Below are positions 39,539 to 50,080 of a DNA stretch of 64,000 nucleotides, one piece after another; within the stretch, counting starts at the first letter, position 1; every line of letters begins with the position of its first letter. The notes beneath the pieces are model-generated. The model did no database searches. It was not told where the DNA came from and saw nothing but the letters and a program-made list of their open reading frames with translations. Both the position numbers and the translations under genes were made by a program. Origin of the DNA: Betaproteobacteria bacterium (GTDB taxonomy: Bacteria > Pseudomonadota > Gammaproteobacteria > Burkholderiales > SG8-39); NCBI GenBank assembly GCA_016234705.1, contig JACRAS010000114.1, positions 17,555-81,554 of the forward strand, written 5' to 3'.

Positions 39539-41401
39539 TCATTTCCAGCTCGTGTTCCCGATCGCCAGTTTCTCCAGCCGGCGGCGCGAGCCGTAGGTCA
39601 GATTGACCACGGCGCGCGAGATCACCACCGAGCTGAAAATCGAAGTCAGGATGCCGAGGCAGTGCACCACGGCGAAACCGCGAATCGGCCCGGAACCGAA
39701 GATCAGCAACGCCAGGCCCGCGATCAGGGTAGTCACGTTAGAGTCGAGAATGGTGCCGAAAGCGCGCTCGTAACCGGCGTGAATCGCCGCCTGCGGCGTG
39801 GCGCCGTTGCGCATTTCTTCGCGGATGCGCTCGTTGATCAGCACGTTGGCGTCGATCGCCATGCCCAGGGTGAGTGCGATGGCGGCGATGCCGGGCAGGG
39901 TCAGCGTCGCCTGCAACAGCGACAGGATGGCCATCAGCAGCAGCAGGTTGGAGGAGAGCGCAAGCACCGAAATGAATCCGAACGCCACGTAGTACATGCT
40001 CATGAACGCGGCGATGGCGGTGAAGCCCCAGAGCGTGGAATGGAAGCCTTTGCTGATGTTGTCGGCGCCGAGGCTGGGGCCGACGGTGCGCTCCTCGATG
40101 ATCTCCATCGGCGCGGCAAGCGAGCCGGCGCGCAACAGCAGCGCCACGTCGGTCGCCTCGGTGGTGGTCATGCGCCCGCTGATCTGCACCCGCCCGCCGC
40201 CGATCTCGCTGCGGATCACCGGCGCGGTGACGACCTCGCCCTTGCCTTTTTCGATCAGCAGGATGGCCATGCGCTTGCCTACGCTCTCGCGCGTCACGTC
40301 CTTGAAAATGCGCGCGCCCGGTCCATCCAGGGTAAGGTGGACCGCGGGTTCGTGGGTCTGACCGTCGAATCCCGGCTGGGCATCGGTGAGCCGGTCGCCG
40401 GTCAGCACGACCTGCTTTTTCACCAGCAAGGGCGATCCGCCGCGCTCGGTGTAGAGCTCGGTGCCGAACGGCACCTGGCCTTGCTGGGCCGCCAGCAGGG
40501 CCGCCGGATTGCTGTTCTCCTCGTCGACCATGCGGATTTCCAGGGTTGCGGTGCGGCCGAGGATCTCCTTCGCCTTGGCCGTATCCTGCACCCCCGGCAG
40601 TTGCACCACCACGCGATCGGCGCCCTGCTGCTGGATGATGGGTTCGGATACGCCCAGTTCATTGATGCGATTGTGCAGGGTGGTGATGTTTTGTTTCAGC
40701 GCCGACTCCTGGGTGCGCTTCACCGCCTCGGGTTTGATCGCGGCGGTCAGGCGGAACTCGTCGCTCGCGAGGTCCTGGTCGGTGAACGTCAGGTCCTGCT
40801 GGTTATCCTGCAGCAGCTTGCGCGCCTTGGCGCGGGTGTCGGCGTCGCGGAATTTGACCAGGATATTGCTGCCTTCGCGGCTGATGCCGGAGTGGCGGAT
40901 GCTCTTGTCGCGCAACTGGGTGCGGATGTCCCCGGTCAGGTTCTCCAGCCGCTTGGCCAGCGCCGCCTTCATGTCCACCTGCAGCATGAAGTGCACGCCG
41001 CCGCGCAGGTCCAGGCCCAGGTACATGGGCAGGGCATGGATGGCGCTGAGCCAGGTAGGCGAGGAAGAGAGCAGGTTTAGGGCGACGACGTAGGAGGGGT
41101 TGTCGCGGTCGGGGTTGAGGTTCTGGCTGAGAATGTCCTTGGCCTTCAACTGCGTATCGGTGTCGGCGAGGCGCACCTTGACGCTGTTGGGGTCGATGAA
41201 AGTGCCCTGGCTCACGATGCTGGCCGCTTTCAGCGCGTCTTCGACTCGCGCGAGCAGCGCCGAGTCCACCTTGACCGTGGCCTTGACGCTGGACACCTGG
41301 ACCGCCGGCGACTCGCCGAAAAAATTCGGCAGGGTGTAGGTGAGCCCGAGCACCAGCGCGCAGGCGATGATGACGTAGGTCCAGAGTGGATAGCGGTTCA
41401 T
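39539..41401 (-). CDS. secD: Protein translocase subunit SecD
   Basis: A 620-residue SecD. MNRYPLWTYVIIACALVLGL is the first membrane helix, and LGLDLRGGVHFMLQVD the conserved D1 motif. The large periplasmic domain (about residues 35-440) is followed by five helices with LTLPGIAAIALTLGMAIDAN and NVLINERIREEMRNG, shared with SecF and RND exporters. It assists SecYEG in releasing exported proteins. It is preceded by yajC and followed by secF (19 bp). Confidence 0.96.
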   Translation of the reverse strand: MNRYPLWTYVIIACALVLGLTYTLPNFFGESPAVQVSSVKATVKVDSALLARVEDALKAASIVSQGTFIDPNSVKVRLADTDTQLKAKDILSQNLNPDRDNPSYVVALNLLSSSPTWLSAIHALPMYLGLDLRGGVHFMLQVDMKAALAKRLENLTGDIRTQLRDKSIRHSGISREGSNILVKFRDADTRAKARKLLQDNQQDLTFTDQDLASDEFRLTAAIKPEAVKRTQESALKQNITTLHNRINELGVSEPIIQQQGADRVVVQLPGVQDTAKAKEILGRTATLEIRMVDEENSNPAALLAAQQGQVPFGTELYTERGGSPLLVKKQVVLTGDRLTDAQPGFDGQTHEPAVHLTLDGPGARIFKDVTRESVGKRMAILLIEKGKGEVVTAPVIRSEIGGGRVQISGRMTTTEATDVALLLRAGSLAAPMEIIEERTVGPSLGADNISKGFHSTLWGFTAIAAFMSMYYVAFGFISVLALSSNLLLLMAILSLLQATLTLPGIAAIALTLGMAIDANVLINERIREEMRNGATPQAAIHAGYERAFGTILDSNVTTLIAGLALLIFGSGPIRGFAVVHCLGILTSIFSSVVISRAVVNLTYGSRRRLEKLAIGNTSWK

Positions 41402-41475
41402 TATCGGGTGACCGGTGGAGAGTGAAGCGTCAAGGGCGAAGGGCGAGCGCGGGGTTGCGCTTTACGCTTCGCGGT

Positions 41476-41814
41476 TCACGACATCGCTTTGATCGAGCCC
41501 TTGGGCAGCAGAGTTTGCACCGCGGCTTTCTGCATCTGGATCTCGGTGCCCGTGGCGATTTCCAGGTTGATATAGACCTCGCCCACCTTGGTGATCTTGC
41601 CCACGATGCCCGCGGCGGTGACCACTTCATCGCCTTTTTGCAGGGCGTCGGTCATGGCCTTCTGGTCCTTGGCGCGCTTCATTTGCGGACGGATCATGAG
41701 AAAGTACAGCAGCGCGAACATCAGGATGATGGGCAGCATGCCCATCAAGCCCTCGCCGGACAATATGCCCGAGAGGCCGGAACCTGCCTGGGCGTGGGCG
41801 GAAGAAATCAGCAC
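41476..41814 (-). CDS. yajC: Preprotein translocase subunit YajC
   Basis: A 112-residue YajC with one N-terminal membrane helix (LPIILMFALLYFLMIRPQMK) and the conserved tail AKDQKAMTDALQKGDEVVTA then GIVGKITKV. It starts with GTG at 41814, with GGAGA at a good distance. YajC associates with SecDF at the inner membrane. It sits between tgt and secD, the standard order. Confidence 0.94.
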   Translation of the reverse strand: MLISSAHAQAGSGLSGILSGEGLMGMLPIILMFALLYFLMIRPQMKRAKDQKAMTDALQKGDEVVTAAGIVGKITKVGEVYINLEIATGTEIQMQKAAVQTLLPKGSIKAMS

Positions 41815-41839
41815 GGGTATCTCCGTTTTTTTAGTCGAA

Positions 41840-43039
<1,200 letters not shown>

Positions 43040-44089
43040 TTAGTCCGTGATGTTAGGAGGATGTTCAATTTTATCAATCAGCATGGCGTCGCCGTAGGAA
43101 AAGAAACGGTAGCGCTGCGTGATGGCATGGCTGTAGGCGGCGCGCATCGGCTCCATGCCGGCGAAAGCGGCTACCAGCATCAGCAGAGTCGATTTAGGCA
43201 GATGAAAGTTGGTGATCAGCCGGTCGACGACGCGAAAGCGGTAGCCCGGGGTGATGAACAGATCGGTTTCGCCCGCTCCGGGCCGCAGCGTGCCCTCGCG
43301 CGCAGCCGATTCGAGCGCGCGCAGGCTGGTGGTGCCGACTGCGATCACGGCGCGTCCGGCCGCGCGCGCACCGGCGATCGCCTGCACCGTGGCCTGCGGG
43401 ATGTCGTAGTACTCGCTGTGCATCCTGTGCTCGGCGAGCCTGCTCACGCGCACCGGCTGGAACGTGCCGGCGCCGATATGCAGGGTGAGCCAGGCCAGTT
43501 GCACGTCCATGTCGCGCAGCCGCGCCAGCATGGGCTCGTCGAAATGCAGCCCCGCGGTCGGCGCCGCCACCGCGCCTGGACGGTGCGCATACACAGTCTG
43601 GTAGCGCGCTAAGTCTTCCTCGCTGTCGGCGTGGGTGATGTAGGGCGGCAGCGGCAGATGGCCATGCCGCTCGAGCAGCTCCAATACGCTGGCATCACCG
43701 CCAAAGCGCAGCAGGTACAAATCGCCGCGGCGCTCCAGCACTTCGGCTTCGACTGCCGACTCGAAGCTTAGCCGCATGCCCGGCCTGGGCGCGTGGCCGG
43801 CGCGCAACTGCACTAAGGCTTGGTGCGGCCCGGTGACGCGCTCCACCAGCGCCTCGATCCTGCCGCCGCTCGCCTTGACGCCGTAGAGCCGAGCCTTGAT
43901 CACGCGCGTGTCATTGAGCACCAGCACCTCGCCCGAACGCAGCAACTGCGGCAAATCGGCGAAACGCCGATCGGACAAGGCCTCGCCCGAGAGGTGCAGC
44001 AAGCGGCTCGCCGCGCGCTCCGGCGCGGGCAATTGCGCGATCAGTCCCGGCGGCAAGGCGTAGTCGAAGTCGTCCAGGGTGAGCGGCAT
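43040..44089 (-). CDS. queA: S-adenosylmethionine:tRNA ribosyltransferase-isomerase
   Basis: A 349-residue QueA, which converts preQ1 in tRNA to epoxyqueuosine using SAM as ribose donor. Family motifs are [60 protein letters not shown] and [20 protein letters not shown]. It is the first gene of the queA-tgt-yajC-secD-secF group, with its promoter between it and the tRNA-Leu gene. Confidence 0.96.
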   Translation of the reverse strand: MPLTLDDFDYALPPGLIAQLPAPERAASRLLHLSGEALSDRRFADLPQLLRSGEVLVLNDTRVIKARLYGVKASGGRIEALVERVTGPHQALVQLRAGHAPRPGMRLSFESAVEAEVLERRGDLYLLRFGGDASVLELLERHGHLPLPPYITHADSEEDLARYQTVYAHRPGAVAAPTAGLHFDEPMLARLRDMDVQLAWLTLHIGAGTFQPVRVSRLAEHRMHSEYYDIPQATVQAIAGARAAGRAVIAVGTTSLRALESAAREGTLRPGAGETDLFITPGYRFRVVDRLITNFHLPKSTLLMLVAAFAGMEPMRAAYSHAITQRYRFFSYGDAMLIDKIEHPPNITD

Positions 44090-44167
44090 TACGGGGCCGG
44101 CTGCATTGAGAGGAAGCGCGAATTAGAGCATAATTCGCCTCCCTCGCGCTCGAATTGCGGGCGCATG

Positions 44168-44254
44168 GCCGGGATGGCGGAATTGGTAGACGCACGGGAC
44201 TCAAAATCCCGCGGTGGTGACACCATGGGGGTTCGATTCCCCCTCCCGGCACCA
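44168..44254 (+). tRNA. tRNA-Leu (anticodon CAA)
   Basis: An 87-nt tRNA including CCA. The acceptor stem GCCGGGA pairs with TCCCGGC before ACCA. The anticodon loop is CTCAAAA, giving anticodon CAA. The long variable arm (about 44209-44232) is characteristic of leucine tRNA, and the T-loop is GTTCGATTC. The gene is intact and on the plus strand, divergent from queA. Confidence 0.95.
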
Positions 44255-44344
44255 GAGCGCAAGGGAAAATGGATATTCCGGGGCTCAGAGGGTTTCCGGT
44301 AATAACGATTACGCAATAAACCGCATATTCCGAAAGGGGAGCCG

Positions 44345-44773
44345 ATGAAGACCGTGGCGCAAATGTTGGAGCGCAAGCCTAGTGGCGTAATTTCGATCAA
44401 TCCGGACGCGACCGTACTCGATGCTCTCAAGCTCCTCGCGGAAAAGGGGGTCGGCGCGGTGCTCGTCATGGACGGCACGCGCCTGGTGGGGATTTTTTCC
44501 GAACGCGACTATGCCAGAAGGGTCGCGCTCAAGGGCAAGTCCGCAAGCGATACGCCGGTGAGCGAGGTCATGACCCGGGAGGTCGTCTTTGTCACGCCGA
44601 ACCTGACCAACGAAGAGTGCATGGCGCTCATGACGGAAAAGCACGTTCGCCATCTTCCCGTAATCGACAATGATCGCGTGCAAGGGGTGCTCTCCATCGG
44701 CGACCTGGTCAAGGACGTGATCTCGGAACAGCAGTTCATCATCAGTCAGCTCGAGCGTTACATTCATCGCTGA
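44345..44773 (+). CDS. CBS-domain pair protein
   Basis: A 142-residue protein made of two CBS domains. The first has VISINPDATVLDALKLLAEK and GAVLVMDGTRLVGIFSERDY; the second has VVFVTPNLTNEECMALMTEK and HLPVIDNDRVQGVLSIGDLV. Such stand-alone CBS proteins bind adenosine ligands and act as energy sensors; the partner is unknown. AAAGGGGAGCC precedes the ATG. It follows tRNA-Leu by about 90 bp. Confidence 0.92.
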   Translation: MKTVAQMLERKPSGVISINPDATVLDALKLLAEKGVGAVLVMDGTRLVGIFSERDYARRVALKGKSASDTPVSEVMTREVVFVTPNLTNEECMALMTEKHVRHLPVIDNDRVQGVLSIGDLVKDVISEQQFIISQLERYIHR

Positions 44774-45003
44774 TTCGGCGGGGCCGCCGGCCGGATCGGG
44801 CGCGAAGCGCTGTCGCCGAGCCTACCGCTGGCCTGCGGCCGGCCAATGAGGTAATCTAATGCCGGTTTCCCCCTCGTCGGCGTGCCGGTCTGAAGGAACG
44901 TTTTCGTGCTGCGCAGTTTGCTTTCCATGGTTCCTGCCGCAGGCGTCTTCCGCGGCGTCACGCCTTACCCACAGCAGTTCCCGTCGGCGAATTAGCGGAC
45001 GCG

Positions 45004-45702
45004 ATGGGCGCGCACAAGGATTCCTTCGGCACGCTGGACTTTCTGCGCAACCTGCCGCTGTTCCGCGAACTCGACCCGTGCGAGATCGAGGCCATCGGTG
45101 CCGCCACCGACGAACAGCGCGTGGCCGCCGGCACCGTGCTGTTTTGCCGCGATGATCCCTGCGACGGGTTTTACGTCATCGTGGTCGGCAGAGTGAAGCT
45201 CGCGCTGCTCGCCCCCGCGGGCGCGGAGAAGGTGGTGGAGATCCTGGGTCCGGGCCAGAGTTTCGGCGAGGCGGTCATGTTTCTGGGAAAGCCCCATACG
45301 CTGTACGCGGAGGCGCTTGCCGATTCGCTGCTGCTCTTAATCCACAAGAGCGCAATCCTGGAAGCGATCGAGCGCAATCCGGAGCTCGCACGGCGCATGC
45401 TGGACGAAATGTCACAGCGGTTGTACCTGCTGGTCGCCGACATTGAGGCTTATACCTTGAAAAGCGCCACTGAGCGTGTCACCGGCTATCTGCTCGCATC
45501 GCTGCCCGATGGCGCCGTTCCGGGACGGCCCGCCGATGTGTTGCTGGCGGCGAGCAAGAGCGTGCTCGCCTCCCGGCTCAACATCACGCGCGAGCATTTT
45601 TCCCGCATCCTGCACGAGTTGGCGCAAGCCGGCTTGATTCGCGTCAGCGGCCGCAACATCCGCATCCTCGACCCGGCCGGACTGCGCGATCGGAAAACCT
45701 GA
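45004..45702 (+). CDS. Crp/Fnr family regulator (Dnr-like, no Fe-S cysteines)
   Basis: A 232-residue Crp/Fnr regulator. The N-terminal cyclic-nucleotide-like domain contains CDGFYVIVVGRVKLALLAPA and GPGQSFGEAVMFLG. The C-terminal HTH reads SKSVLASRLNITREHFSRIL. In the recognition helix E-x-x-S-R is kept, as in Fnr and Dnr proteins that bind TTGAT half-sites. The N-terminus lacks the cysteine cluster of Fnr, so an O2-sensing Fe-S cluster is unlikely; an NO-sensing Dnr-type role is possible. The locus with a matching box upstream of nrdD is 2.2 kb away. Confidence 0.87.
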   Translation: MGAHKDSFGTLDFLRNLPLFRELDPCEIEAIGAATDEQRVAAGTVLFCRDDPCDGFYVIVVGRVKLALLAPAGAEKVVEILGPGQSFGEAVMFLGKPHTLYAEALADSLLLLIHKSAILEAIERNPELARRMLDEMSQRLYLLVADIEAYTLKSATERVTGYLLASLPDGAVPGRPADVLLAASKSVLASRLNITREHFSRILHELAQAGLIRVSGRNIRILDPAGLRDRKT

Positions 45703-45747
45703 GAGGGTCCGAGCTCGATCCGCCGGGCGCGCAGCCGGGCCTGAACA

Positions 45748-47142
45748 TCAGGCGATGGTGTGAACGTCGCCGCGCTGCGGCGCTTCGACACGGATCCAGC
45801 CGAGCCGGCTTTTCACCTCGTCGGCAAAGCCGGCGGCGGTTTCGCGTTCACCGTGGACCACGAAGGTGCGCCCGGGCGCATGCGCAAAGCCGCGCAGCCA
45901 GGCCAGCAGCCCGTCCCGGTCGGCATGCGCCGAGAGGCCGCCTATGGTGTGGATCTGCGCCCGCACCGGAATGTCGTCGTTGAAAATGCGCACCTTGCGC
46001 GCGCCGTCCACCAGGCGGCGGCCCAGGGTTCCTTCAGCCTGGAAACCGGTGATGAGCACGGCGCAGGCGCTGCGCGGCAGGTTCCAGCGCAGATGGTGCT
46101 TGATGCGGCCGGCATCGCACATGCCGCTCGCCGAAATGATGATGGCGCCGCTCCTGATCTGGTTGAGCGCGATCGATTCCTCGACTTCATGGGTGTAGCG
46201 CAGCTCCAGTTCGCCCGGATTGCCGCGCATCCAGTGGTCCAGCTCGCGCGCCCCCGGCGCGAGCCGCTCCAGGTGCCGGCGGGTGATCAGCGTGGCTTTC
46301 TCGGCCATGGGCGAATCGATGAATACGCGCAGCGGCGGCAGCCTGCCCGCGCGCGCCAGCTCAGCCAGGGCGTAGAGCACGGCCTGGGTGCGACCGACGG
46401 CGAAAGCCGGGATGATGACGTTGCCCCGGCCCAGCGTGCTGCCTACGGCACTCACCAGTTCTGCCTGCGTCTCCTCGGGCGCTTTGTGCAGGCGGTTGCC
46501 GTAGGTCGATTCGACCAGCAGCACGTCGGCGCCGTCGATGCGCGCCGGCGCCGGCAGCAGTCCGCTTGCGGCCTGGCCCAGATCGCCCGAAAAGACCAGG
46601 CGGCGCGTGGCGGAAGCCGCGCGCACGCGGGCCTCGACGATGGCCGAGCCGAGGATATGGCCGGCATCGTGAAAGCAACAGGTGACGGCGGGATGCGGGC
46701 GAAACTCGGTTTCGTAGGCGATGGTGCGCAGTTGTCCGAGGCAGGCACGCGCCTGGTTCACGCTGTACAAAGGGGGCATCACATGGCGGCGGCGGGCGTC
46801 GCTGTGGCGCGAGCGCCACTCGGCTTCCTTTTCCTGCAGATGGGCGCTGTCGGCGAGCATGACCTCGAGCAGCTCGGCCGTGGTTGCGGTGACGTGGATC
46901 GGCCCGCGGTAACCCAGGGCAGCCAGGCGCGGCGCGAGGCCCGAGTGGTCGATGTGCGCATGGGTGAGCAGGACGAAATCCAGGCGATGCAGGTCGAAAT
47001 CGAGCGCCGCCAGGTTTTTTGCCCAGGCTTCATGCCCGCCCTGGAACATGCCGCAGTCCACCAGGAAGCGTACTTCCCCTGCTTCTACCAGCGTGCAGGA
47101 GCCGGTGACCTCGCCCGCGCCGCCGAGAAAACTAAGTTTCAT
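45748..47142 (-). CDS. Beta-CASP metallo-beta-lactamase RNase (CPSF-like)
   Basis: A 464-residue RNA-processing nuclease of the MBL/beta-CASP family. Motifs in order: LSFLGGAGEVTGSCTLVE, the zinc motif LLTHAHIDHSGLAPRL, HDAGHILGSAIVEARV, LVFSGDLGQ, the beta-CASP segment VIIPAFAVGRTQAVLYALAE and ISASGMCDAGRIKHHLRWNL, and the final HxD TIGGLSAHADRDGLLAWLRG. Members cleave RNA, with endo- or 5'-exonuclease activity. No ribosomal or RNA-processing partner is adjacent. The short leader before the ATG at 47142 is unremarkable. Confidence 0.92.
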   Translation of the reverse strand: MKLSFLGGAGEVTGSCTLVEAGEVRFLVDCGMFQGGHEAWAKNLAALDFDLHRLDFVLLTHAHIDHSGLAPRLAALGYRGPIHVTATTAELLEVMLADSAHLQEKEAEWRSRHSDARRRHVMPPLYSVNQARACLGQLRTIAYETEFRPHPAVTCCFHDAGHILGSAIVEARVRAASATRRLVFSGDLGQAASGLLPAPARIDGADVLLVESTYGNRLHKAPEETQAELVSAVGSTLGRGNVIIPAFAVGRTQAVLYALAELARAGRLPPLRVFIDSPMAEKATLITRRHLERLAPGARELDHWMRGNPGELELRYTHEVEESIALNQIRSGAIIISASGMCDAGRIKHHLRWNLPRSACAVLITGFQAEGTLGRRLVDGARKVRIFNDDIPVRAQIHTIGGLSAHADRDGLLAWLRGFAHAPGRTFVVHGERETAAGFADEVKSRLGWIRVEAPQRGDVHTIA

Positions 47143-47415
47143 CCTCTGGAAATCCCGACCGCTCGATTTGCATAAGGCTCAGTCTGAGCGGAGAACGCGG
47201 CCAAGGTCAAGCGACGCCGGCAAAATCGAGCAAGGCCGGCGCTGCCGGCTTGATATTCCACCCGGGCCTCGGGGCGGACCGGCGTGAGTATCATGCAGGG
47301 CTTGCGCAACGGCGGCTAAATTGGGTTAAAGTTATGTTTAGAGCCCTGCTTTAGATGGGGTCTTCGGTCTGCTTTGAATAGGGGTCGGCCGCCCCGCTGC
47401 ATTTGGAGGATGCGC

Positions 47416-47652
47416 ATGTATGCAATCGTCTACAAGTCCGACGGCTTCCCGATTTGCGTCCAACAGGAAGGCGTCGCTCCGGACCCGGTAGTCGTCTGGG
47501 CGTCCGAGAGTGCTGCCAAGTCCTTCATCGACAGCAAGAATGGGGCCGACGACTTCCAGCCGGTCGCGGTCGATGACACCAGCCTCGACGCCATGGCGAA
47601 GGCCATGGGCTGCCCGGTCGAACAGATCACGCTGGAGCCCTATCCTGCTTAG
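47416..47652 (+). CDS. Small conserved-looking hypothetical protein
   Basis: A 78-residue acidic protein starting MYAIVYKSDGFPICVQQEG, with a TGGAGGA ribosome site 5 bp upstream of the ATG at 47416. The sequence looks globular (VVVWASESAAKSFIDSKNGA, FQPVAVDDTSLDAMAKAMG) and has a CP near residue 66. I do not recognise the family. It lies alone between the beta-CASP nuclease and nrdD, without clear operon partners. Confidence 0.6.
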   Translation: MYAIVYKSDGFPICVQQEGVAPDPVVVWASESAAKSFIDSKNGADDFQPVAVDDTSLDAMAKAMGCPVEQITLEPYPA

Positions 47653-48000
47653 TCCTGTTCCCCGGTCTGGGGGCCCGTACAGGGGGCTTTCTCCCCCATC
47701 TTGGGCGATTAACAAAGCCTTCGGATCGATCTCGCGGCCCGTCCTCATTGGTGAAATCGGCCGCCGCGCAGCGGCGCGTTCCTAAAAATCGGCCCTGGGA
47801 GCAGGCGCGGGGCGTCCTTGGAGGCCTCCGGGCCGGCCGGATTCCTGCGGCGGCATATTTGATCTAAGTCACAAAATCCAAAAAAACCTGCCCTGGCGGC
47901 CTCGATGCCGTTGCGGACCACTATAGCTTGGGCTAATTTACGGTCTTGCCACAGTATCTTGTGTAGAAGATCTAAGAAAAAAAGTGAACAGGATAGAACC
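47653..48000. other. Upstream region of nrdD
   Basis: This 348-bp region contains no gene. It holds an Fnr/Dnr-type box (annotated separately), a GC-rich repeated stretch near 47755-47850, and A-rich sequence just before nrdD with AGGA as a ribosome site. A TATAGC at 47922-47927 is a possible -10 box but has no strong -35. Confidence 0.4.
47859..47872 (+). promoter_or_regulatory. Fnr/Dnr-type box upstream of nrdD
   Basis: TTGAT-CTAA-GTCAC matches the TTGAT-N4-GTCAA form of the Fnr/Anr/Dnr consensus, with one mismatch in the second half-site. It lies about 130 bp before the nrdD start. Anaerobic ribonucleotide reductase genes are commonly under such control. The Crp/Fnr-family protein at 45004 keeps the matching recognition residues. 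Confidence 0.6.
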
Positions 48001-50046
48001 ATGACCCAAGTCGCGATCAATTCCCCTTTGTTCAAATTGGCCGGTCTGCCGCAGAGCATCCGCAAGCGAGAAGGCAATCTGGTCGCGTTCGACGCGGCCA
48101 AGATCGTGACTGCCATGCAGCGCGCCCGCGCCGCCACCGGCGAGTTCGAGCGCGCCGCGCTCGAACCGGTGGCCGAGCGCGTGCTCGCCGACATCGCCGC
48201 GCTGCCCGAGGGCAGCGTGCCCGACATCGAGCGCATCCAGGACAGCGTCGAACTGGCGCTGATCAAAGCGGGCTACTACCGCACCGCGCGCGCCTACATC
48301 GCCTACCGCGAGCAGCACCGGCGCCTGCGCGAAGACAGCCGCACCGCGGTCGACGTCGAAAGCTCGATCAACGAATACCTGGAGCGGCGCGACTGGCGCG
48401 TCAATGCCAACGCCAACCAGGGCTATTCGCTGGGCGGACTGATCCTGAACGTGTCGGGCAAGGTAGTGGCCAACTACTGGCTCAACCACGTCTATGCGCC
48501 CGAGGCCGGGCGCGCGCACCGCGAAGGCGACATCCACATTCACGATCTGGACATGCTCGCCGGCTATTGCGCCGGCTGGTCGCTGCGCACCCTGCTGCAC
48601 CAAGGGCTCAACGGCGTGCCCGGCAAGGTCGAGGCCGCGGCGCCGAAACACATGTCGAGCGCGGTCGGGCAGATCGTCAATTTCCTCGGCACGCTGCAAA
48701 ACGAGTGGGCCGGCGCCCAGGCGTTCTCGTCCTTCGATACCTACATGGCGCCTTACATTCGCAAGGACGACATGTCCTACGCCGAGGTGAAGCAGTGCAT
48801 CCAGGAACTGATCTATAACCTTAACGTGCCCTCGCGCTGGGGCACGCAGACGCCGTTCACGAACCTCACCTTCGACTGGGTGTGTCCGGAAGACCTGCGC
48901 GAGCAGGTGCCGGTCATCGGCGGCAGGGAGATGCCCTTCGCCTACGGCGAGCTGCAGCGCGAAATGGACATGATCAATCGCGCCTACATCGAAGTCATGA
49001 CCACGGGCGACCATCTGGGCCGGGTGTTCACCTTCCCCATCCCGACTTACAACGTGACCCCGGATTTCGACTGGGAATCGGAAAACGCCAACCTGCTGTT
49101 CGCCATGACCGCCAAATACGGCCTGCCGTACTTTCAGAACTTCCTCAACTCCGAGCTCAAACCTAACATGATCCGCTCCATGTGCTGCCGGCTGCAGCTC
49201 GATCTGAGGGAACTGCTGAAGCGCGGCAACGGGCTGTTCGGCTCGGCCGAGCAGACCGGCTCGGTGGGCGTGGTGACCCTCAACTGCGCGCGACTGGGGC
49301 ACCTGTACCGCGGCGACGAGGCGGCGCTCTTCGCGCGCGTCGACGAGTTGATGGATCTGGCGAAGAACTGCCTGGAACTGAAGCGCAAAGTGATCCAGCG
49401 CTACATGGATGCGGGCCTGTTCCCCTATACCAAGCGCTACCTCGGCACCTTGCGCAACCACTTTTCCACCATCGGCGTGAACGGCGTCAACGAAATGATC
49501 CGCAACTTCAGCGTCGATGCACACGACATCACCAGCCGGTGGGGCCACGACTTCGCCTGCAGGCTGCTCGATCACATCCGCGCGCGTATCGTGGCGTTCC
49601 AGGAAGAGACCGGCCACATGTACAACCTCGAGGCGACGCCGGCCGAGGGCACGACGTATCGTTTCGCGCGGGAGGACGGGAAGCGCTTTCCCGGCATCCT
49701 GCAGGCGGGCACGGCCGAGATGCCGTACTACACCAATTCTTCGCAGTTGCCGGTGGGTTTCACCGACGACCCGTTCGAGGCGCTGGAGCGGCAGGACGAA
49801 CTGCAGCGCAAATACACCGGGGGCACGGTGCTGCACCTGTACATGGCCGAGCGCGTTACCTCGGCCGATGCGTGCAAGAAGCTGGTGCGCCGCTCGCTCG
49901 AGCGTTTCGGCCTGCCTTATATCACCGTGACGCCGACCTTTTCGATCTGCCCCAAGCACGGCTATCTCGCGGGCGAACACGAATTCTGCCCGCGCTGCGA
50001 CGAGGATGTGCTGGCGAAAAAGCGCCGCGAAGCCGAAGCCGCTTAG
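48001..50046 (+). CDS. nrdD: Anaerobic ribonucleoside-triphosphate reductase, large part without glycyl-radical domain
   Basis: A 681-residue class III ribonucleotide reductase. The N-terminal ATP-cone is SIRKREGNLVAFDAAKIVTA. The catalytic barrel has NANANQGYSLGGLILNVSGK, GDIHIHDLDMLAGYC and SMCCRLQLDLRELLKRGNG. The C-terminal zinc site begins SICPKHGYLAGEHEFCPRCD, but the chain ends a few residues later (KKRREAEAA). In complete NrdD proteins the glycyl-radical loop (RxxGY) follows this zinc site directly; here it is absent and appears in the next ORF. The ATG at 48001 follows AGGATAG; an Fnr-type box is upstream. Confidence 0.93.
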   Translation: MTQVAINSPLFKLAGLPQSIRKREGNLVAFDAAKIVTAMQRARAATGEFERAALEPVAERVLADIAALPEGSVPDIERIQDSVELALIKAGYYRTARAYIAYREQHRRLREDSRTAVDVESSINEYLERRDWRVNANANQGYSLGGLILNVSGKVVANYWLNHVYAPEAGRAHREGDIHIHDLDMLAGYCAGWSLRTLLHQGLNGVPGKVEAAAPKHMSSAVGQIVNFLGTLQNEWAGAQAFSSFDTYMAPYIRKDDMSYAEVKQCIQELIYNLNVPSRWGTQTPFTNLTFDWVCPEDLREQVPVIGGREMPFAYGELQREMDMINRAYIEVMTTGDHLGRVFTFPIPTYNVTPDFDWESENANLLFAMTAKYGLPYFQNFLNSELKPNMIRSMCCRLQLDLRELLKRGNGLFGSAEQTGSVGVVTLNCARLGHLYRGDEAALFARVDELMDLAKNCLELKRKVIQRYMDAGLFPYTKRYLGTLRNHFSTIGVNGVNEMIRNFSVDAHDITSRWGHDFACRLLDHIRARIVAFQEETGHMYNLEATPAEGTTYRFAREDGKRFPGILQAGTAEMPYYTNSSQLPVGFTDDPFEALERQDELQRKYTGGTVLHLYMAERVTSADACKKLVRRSLERFGLPYITVTPTFSICPKHGYLAGEHEFCPRCDEDVLAKKRREAEAA

Positions 50047-50080
50047 AACGCGGACCTACAACAACCGAGGAGGAAACGCC

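Noticed and set aside
39413..41080. Long plus-strand frame opposite secD
   Set aside because: Shadow of secD; Gln/Arg/His-rich with no domain.
47938..49980. Long minus-strand frame (680 codons) opposite nrdD
   Set aside because: It mirrors the conserved nrdD sequence and has no family features.
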